A stretch of 31,924 bases of DNA from Phoronis australis (Eukaryota; Phoronida; Phoronidae), in contig NMRA01001212.1 in assembly GCA_002633005.1 (NCBI GenBank), positions 7,719 through 39,642 of the forward strand. Direction: 5' to 3'. The notes beneath the pieces are model-generated. The model saw only the letters and a list, made by a program, of their open reading frames with translations, did not search any database and had not been told where the DNA came from. The position numbers were made by a program, and so were the translations under genes. Each line of letters opens with the position of its first letter. Positions within the stretch are counted from its first letter, which is position 1. Below are positions 22,601 through 28,600 of this stretch, piece by piece.

Positions 22601-25600
22601 TGTTGGATGTCGCGACAGATTCTTAAGTCGCAGCACTGCAGGACAACGATGCTACAGCGAGTCACCATTTTGAAGAAAAATTAATTTACTGCCAAAATAA
22701 CAGAACTGATCATTCCCAAACACGAGCAAACTAGATTCGTTAACCACCCTGCAATGCATACATCAAAACTACAGCCAAGCCTGTTCTATCTGTTCTAAAA
22801 ATTTAATTTGCATCTGTTACACTCTTACTGTACAATGTAAAAAGTGCTCACGATTACAGTCTGACTGCGCAGTACCACCAGATCGAGATCAACCGTTACT
22901 GTACTTCATGCAAATGTGCTGTGACGACATGGGATGTTGTGTTTCCTCTCGCTATCTCGTTCTTGACTGGCGACGTACATACGAAACCTGCATCTCTTAA
23001 TTGTTTCCTGAATAGTTTGCCAAACCCTTTATACAGCATTTATTACTCTGGGATTGAGTACAATCATGAATGTGTTGTTTAATAGTTTGGGTGGTGTGAA
23101 GAGTCAGTGCTATAGAAAATGGGTTTTTAAAAACCGTGAGAGATGGATAGACTGAATGGTGAAGAATGATTCAATGTTCATCTCTTCGTCCTTCGGTACA
23201 GCCTTTCTGGAGCGTTAGCCATCAACGTGAATTCTATGACAGCCGTGTTGCAGCTTTCAAGTACGGCGAAGCAGACATCAAATTTCAACATTGCGCTAAC
23301 GTGCTCGAGATTCCCTATCTCGGTCTCGATCTCGGAACATCATAGGACAATTGATCTATTGTCAAATACTTTCGTCAACAAGTATATGTCCTGCAATGCC
23401 AGGTTGGTCTTTCAGGTTTCGCATTCATCAGAACCAAAGGTAACAAAGCACGCGTTCGGTTTGTGTCCCAAGGAGGTGGCGATCATCAAGGAGGGAAATT
23501 CAGAGCCATCTTCTACGTCAGAGGTATTGAAATTGAGATTGTTTGTTGAAGTTATTGTCATCTGTCAACCTGTAACATTGAACCCAAGCGATTTTCTTGC
23601 CTATGACTATGTCCATCACTTTCACTAATTAATTTTCCTTTTCAGAATTACCAGGGTTAAACTGCCGGCCTCCTATAGGTAATAATAATAGTAATAATAC
23701 TACTAATGACAACGATAATACTGACATTGATAGTAAAAATGTTTAACAATAATAATATCGTTGCAATTACAATACAAATATTGACAATGATACTGATAAC
23801 AGTTTAGAAACGAAAGGTTCTACGCATGGCTATTGAAAACTTTGAACTGTCCATTTCCGCACTAAACGCACGTGAAATATACCGACTGCACTTCGAAGCA
23901 CGGCACGTCATCATTTAATTTATGACATCACTCTGCGCCGTAGTGACTAAGGGAAAACGTCCCTATTGGGTTGAATACGTGTCACGGTGTGTCATCTTTT
24001 GCATTTCTTGCAGCGTTTTAACTGTTTCTTTCAGACAAACGTGTCCAGAGAGCACAATCACTTAACTTGTTGGACTTTAAGTCAGGTGGACAACTGGAAT
24101 TGGTACTCATCTGCATTGCACTCGTTGTATCACCACTTCCTATTGCATGCCTCGGGTCTTTCATTAAAGACTGCAGTGATCGAAGAATGATACGGTTAGC
24201 GGCTTTTTTCGTCAACGGGAACAATATAAAATTCATGAGTATAAAAATCTTTCAAATTTGACATTGTGTTGAAGATATACGTCGTAGGCACATTACACTG
24301 AAAGATTTTCAAGCTCTTTGGATGGTTTGATAAATGTGCATACTCGGCTTGCATAGAATCATTAAACTCATTCGCACGACTGGTCTTACATGTACACTTG
24401 TAAAATTTAATGAAACACGGATAGTGATGTGTTGCATGCGTTGACACAGGACACTCGCGAAAAAAAAACAATATCAAGCAAGGTCGCAGAAAATCACGTG
24501 AGTAAAAGTCGAGTGTTTCGTGAGAGAGCTGGGGACCCAGCAGTAGCGTAAACAAACATAATGTTGGACGCTGAAACAATTAGCTGACGATGTTCGAATG
24601 TTGGCGTATGGGATACAATTCTTAACCGCTGACGTAGCAAAGGGTATCAAAATTGACATTGATAAATACATGTAAGTGAAATAAAACGTTGTTTTAGGTA
24701 AATTGAACAGGTGGCGAAAATGTAGTGAGCTCACAGATTTACCTTAGCGGATTTCAAAAGAAAATTCCTGACAGAGAAGAGATTTTGGTGAAGCATTTTG
24801 CCCTTTTGTTTCAGAGAGAGCGAACAAAGACGGCGAATGTCCTCAGTTGACGTGTGGCTGACGGAATTGAGCGAAGCCGTGAGCACAGACCTAGACCGAT
24901 TGGCTGCTTGCGTGTAAGGTTGCACTCCTGTTAATTTCGCGCATACGGAATTATTGCTATTATTCATCTTCATTATGATCAGTGATGGCCAGACCTTAAT
25001 TGGGTAGCACGGACTGACACTGAATTGAAAATATTTACCTTTAAATGGGAAACCTGGACATGGAAAAGGGAAGCTCGTTCGGGAAGGATGAAATGGTGAA
25101 AATTGCCTCATTAGTGCGAGATCGTGCAATTTTGAAGAGTACATGGTAACCACTGTTCCAGAAAGTGTGTTGAATGGTGGTCAAAGCATGCTTTTTAGAG
25201 TTGTTTTTATTTATTTTACACGGCGTAATTCAAACTTAATTTTTAACATTTCGTGCGGTCGTTTCTCATAACTTCAGCGTTTGACATGCAGAATTAGACG
25301 TATAGCACTGAACGAGTGACGCAATCCAATTGCGCTAAGGGAAAAATGCAAAATCACGCGTTTTATCTATCCCACTTGCGATCTTTCCATTCTCAGATCC
25401 GTGTTTTTCACTTTTTGGCCATTCCTTACCGGCTTGCTTCATATTCAAAGGGCCCTCCTTCGTATTCTTGATTCAATCCTGCTAATGTCTTCGTATGTCC
25501 TGAATGACTTAAGTAGTAATGTCTACACTTTTCAGATCTGCTGCCGAACGCATTACACCTCGAACAATGTCACCAACTGGTTACGGCAAAAACTCCGCTC

Positions 25601-28600
25601 TGTCCCAGACGCTGTAAGTTTGGGTTATTCAAATAAGGCCAGCGTAGATGTACATGCAGGGTTGATTTTGTCCCCATGGACAAAAAGAAATCATGAAAAT
25701 GACCCCGGTCGTTTTTTCACAGGGTCTATAAATTGATGTTGTATTTTCAACCAGAGTGTTGGAAATCAGCTAGTTGACGTGTCACAAAGGAGGTCAATTT
25801 GAGGGCTGTTGGCCTGGAAATTTGGTAACGACCTGCGACGGAAGATGCGCCGCAAATTGAGGGTTACACGATTAGCCAACGAAACCCACGATTAGCCACA
25901 ACAACATAACTGCCAACATTAATTTTCGTGTCAATTTTTCGATTTTTGTTTTGTCTAAGGGTTGGCTGGATCCCCTGCCCCCGTCCCCTAAATATGTCAC
26001 GAGAGTACACTGTACATGTTTACCGATCTCGCAAGACCTCGCTAAACCATATGAGTGACTGAAAGGCGAGTGCTGCGCCAGCCTTGCTCTAACCTCTAGC
26101 GCTCTTCGTGCAATCCGGTGATTCCGTTGAATTTCCTTCCTTAATTGGACGGTCACGTGAGTTGAGCCCCTGGACGGTGTCGCTGATTGCTGGACCGGTT
26201 TACTACGAGCTAACACAAGCAGCTGCGCAGGAGAAAAAAGCAATGTGTACCTGTTACAATGCGAACATTAACAAGGCAGTTAACGTTATTGTGATGAGGG
26301 GAAACTCAGTGCCCTTGTGGGGTGGAGGCAGCCGTCGTTGCTAAGTTTTTGAAATTATTTTTATGGCCAATCAGAAAAGACCAGAGGCGTCTAGTGTCAC
26401 TAGACTTATGTGTCAGGAGTACCGGGAATTAATAATATTATAGGTTCGTGTGCGGATATTCTTAAGCGGTCTTCCAAAAACGTCAAATGAATCCAAATAT
26501 ACATGTGCGCCCGGGCGTACATGTATGTTTTCGGAAACTGTATAAAACATTTCACGATGCAGGTTTTGTTAAACAAACATCAGTGAGTTAAAATTTTCCT
26601 TCATACTGTGCTAACAGAACAATTCGTCAGACTTTCAAAACATGCAATTAATTTTACTAACACTTTGGTAATTTTTCCGAAAATACACCCATGGTCGGAC
26701 TTTTTGGTGGGCCTCGTTTCGAAAATTCCATGTATGTCCGGTAGCTTACTAGCCCGTCGCAGCTCGTTGACATCTACTGGAATATATAGTGACATTGTGA
26801 CCTTGAGATTATAAATCATGGAATAGAATTCATGAATTGTGGGTTTGACATCATTGGTTCCGTTCCATAAGTGAAGGTCCTTGTTGCAAGTGAAGGCTAA
26901 GTTCATGTGATCTACGGAAATCAACGCGATTTTTTCAGTCCTAGTCGGCTCGACCGCTGTCTTGCAAATCAGCTGATCACCCTGATACACAATCCATTCT
27001 GTAATCTTCGCCTCTGAATGTGAGTCAAGTCGTTCCTTGTCTTCGTAGATTCGCAAAAAATGGTAAACTATTAACTAGGACCCCCTTTTTATTATGCGCC
27101 CACAAATTTATGTAACAGAGCAAGTCTCCACTGAGCATCAAAAATGTGTATTTCACCTCATCAGGCATACGTACAGTTCAGTTACACATGATAACGATCA
27201 ATTTCATGAAGGCAAAGGAAGGAAACACCTTTCTCCTACGCCTGTCGCTAGCGAAGTCCCCGACACGTACAGTCGCGCCCGCATGCCCACGTAACAAAGG
27301 CGCACTGAGACGCAACAAAGATATTAGCATAAGAATAACTGAACATTTGCAACTAAATAAGAATAACAATAAGCGTAAAGTTACGAACGTTCCGTTACAT
27401 TTATATGTGGGTGCATATTACCGTCATCTCTGTCTGGGCGTCCGGGCGGCCGGCGTCCGCGGCTGTATCCGGTGTGTTCCTATGGGGTTGACGAAAGCGG
27501 GCAACGAGTTTCGGGCCGACCCGAATATTGCTGTGCCCCCTGGTGGCAATTTTAGTTTTTTTACGTTTGCGTCTGTATCTTGAAAGGTCCTCAACTGATT
27601 TTCATGAAATTTGGCACATAGGCATCTATAAATGAGGTGACGCTATCCTTTCGTTTTTGGATGGATTCGAGGTATTTTGCGCCACGTATTAGCCATTTTT
27701 ACTGTTTTCGAGTCTGTTTTTTGGCGTCCATGATCCCTCCATCGACCAATCCGCTCAAAGGATGATTGCAAAAATTGTCATGTATGTTCTTTCTATGAAG
27801 TGGACGGCTGACGATGGTTTTCCGACGACTTCAACTACTGTGGCGCCTCCTAGTGTCAATTTTGTTTTTTGCGCCTATGGCTGTATCTCCTATACCGTTT
27901 GCAGGATCTTTACTAAATTTAGTAAGTGCATTTATATGATTTTAATGACGCAGAGTGACGACTATCAGACAGATCTGACTACTGGTATGCCACCTAGTGG
28001 CAATTTTATTTTTTACGTTTACCTCTCTATCTTCAAAGGTCCTTAATGTATTTTCATAAAATTTGTCATACAGGCATCTGTTAATGAGGTGACGCAATCT
28101 CTCCATTTTCAGATGGATTTGACCTAGTTTGCTCCACCTAGTGGCCATTTTTACTGTTTTCGAGTCTGTTTTTTGGCGTCCACTCGTCTATAAACCAAAC
28201 CGCTTTCAGGATAATTGTGAAAATTGGCATTTATGTTTTAACTATGAAGTGGACGGCTGACGATGATTTTCCAATTTCGATTACTGTGTCGCCTCCTGGT
28301 GGCAGTTTTTTTGCGCTCATAGCTGTATTTTCGTAAACCGTTTGCAGGATCTTTACTTGATTTAGCAAGTGTATTTATATGATGTTGACAACGAACAACG
28401 ACGACTTTCGGATGGATCTGACCACTCGTGTGCCCCTTAGTGGCAATTTCAGTTTTTTACGTTTCTCTCTGTATCTTCAATGGTCCAAAACAGATTTTCA
28501 TAAAATTTTGACTATAGACATCTTTTGAAGAAATGACGCTTTGCCCCTGTTTTTGGATGGTATCTAGGTATTTTGCGCCACCTAGTGGCCATTTTTGCTG

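Noticed and set aside
22873-23080. Open frame with several cysteines as an extra receptor exon
   Set aside because: The acceptor context is weak, no donor in the required phase was found and the peptide does not match CUB or SRCR.
23227-23628. 133-codon plus-strand frame over the CUB C-terminal exon
   Set aside because: The CUB motif reads in another phase with good splice sites at 23416 and 23523; this frame has no domain and no ATG at its start.
24731-25153. 140-codon minus-strand frame
   Set aside because: It is antisense to the tail exon 24815-24913, which has strong splice sites and matching phase; no domain is visible in the antisense peptide.
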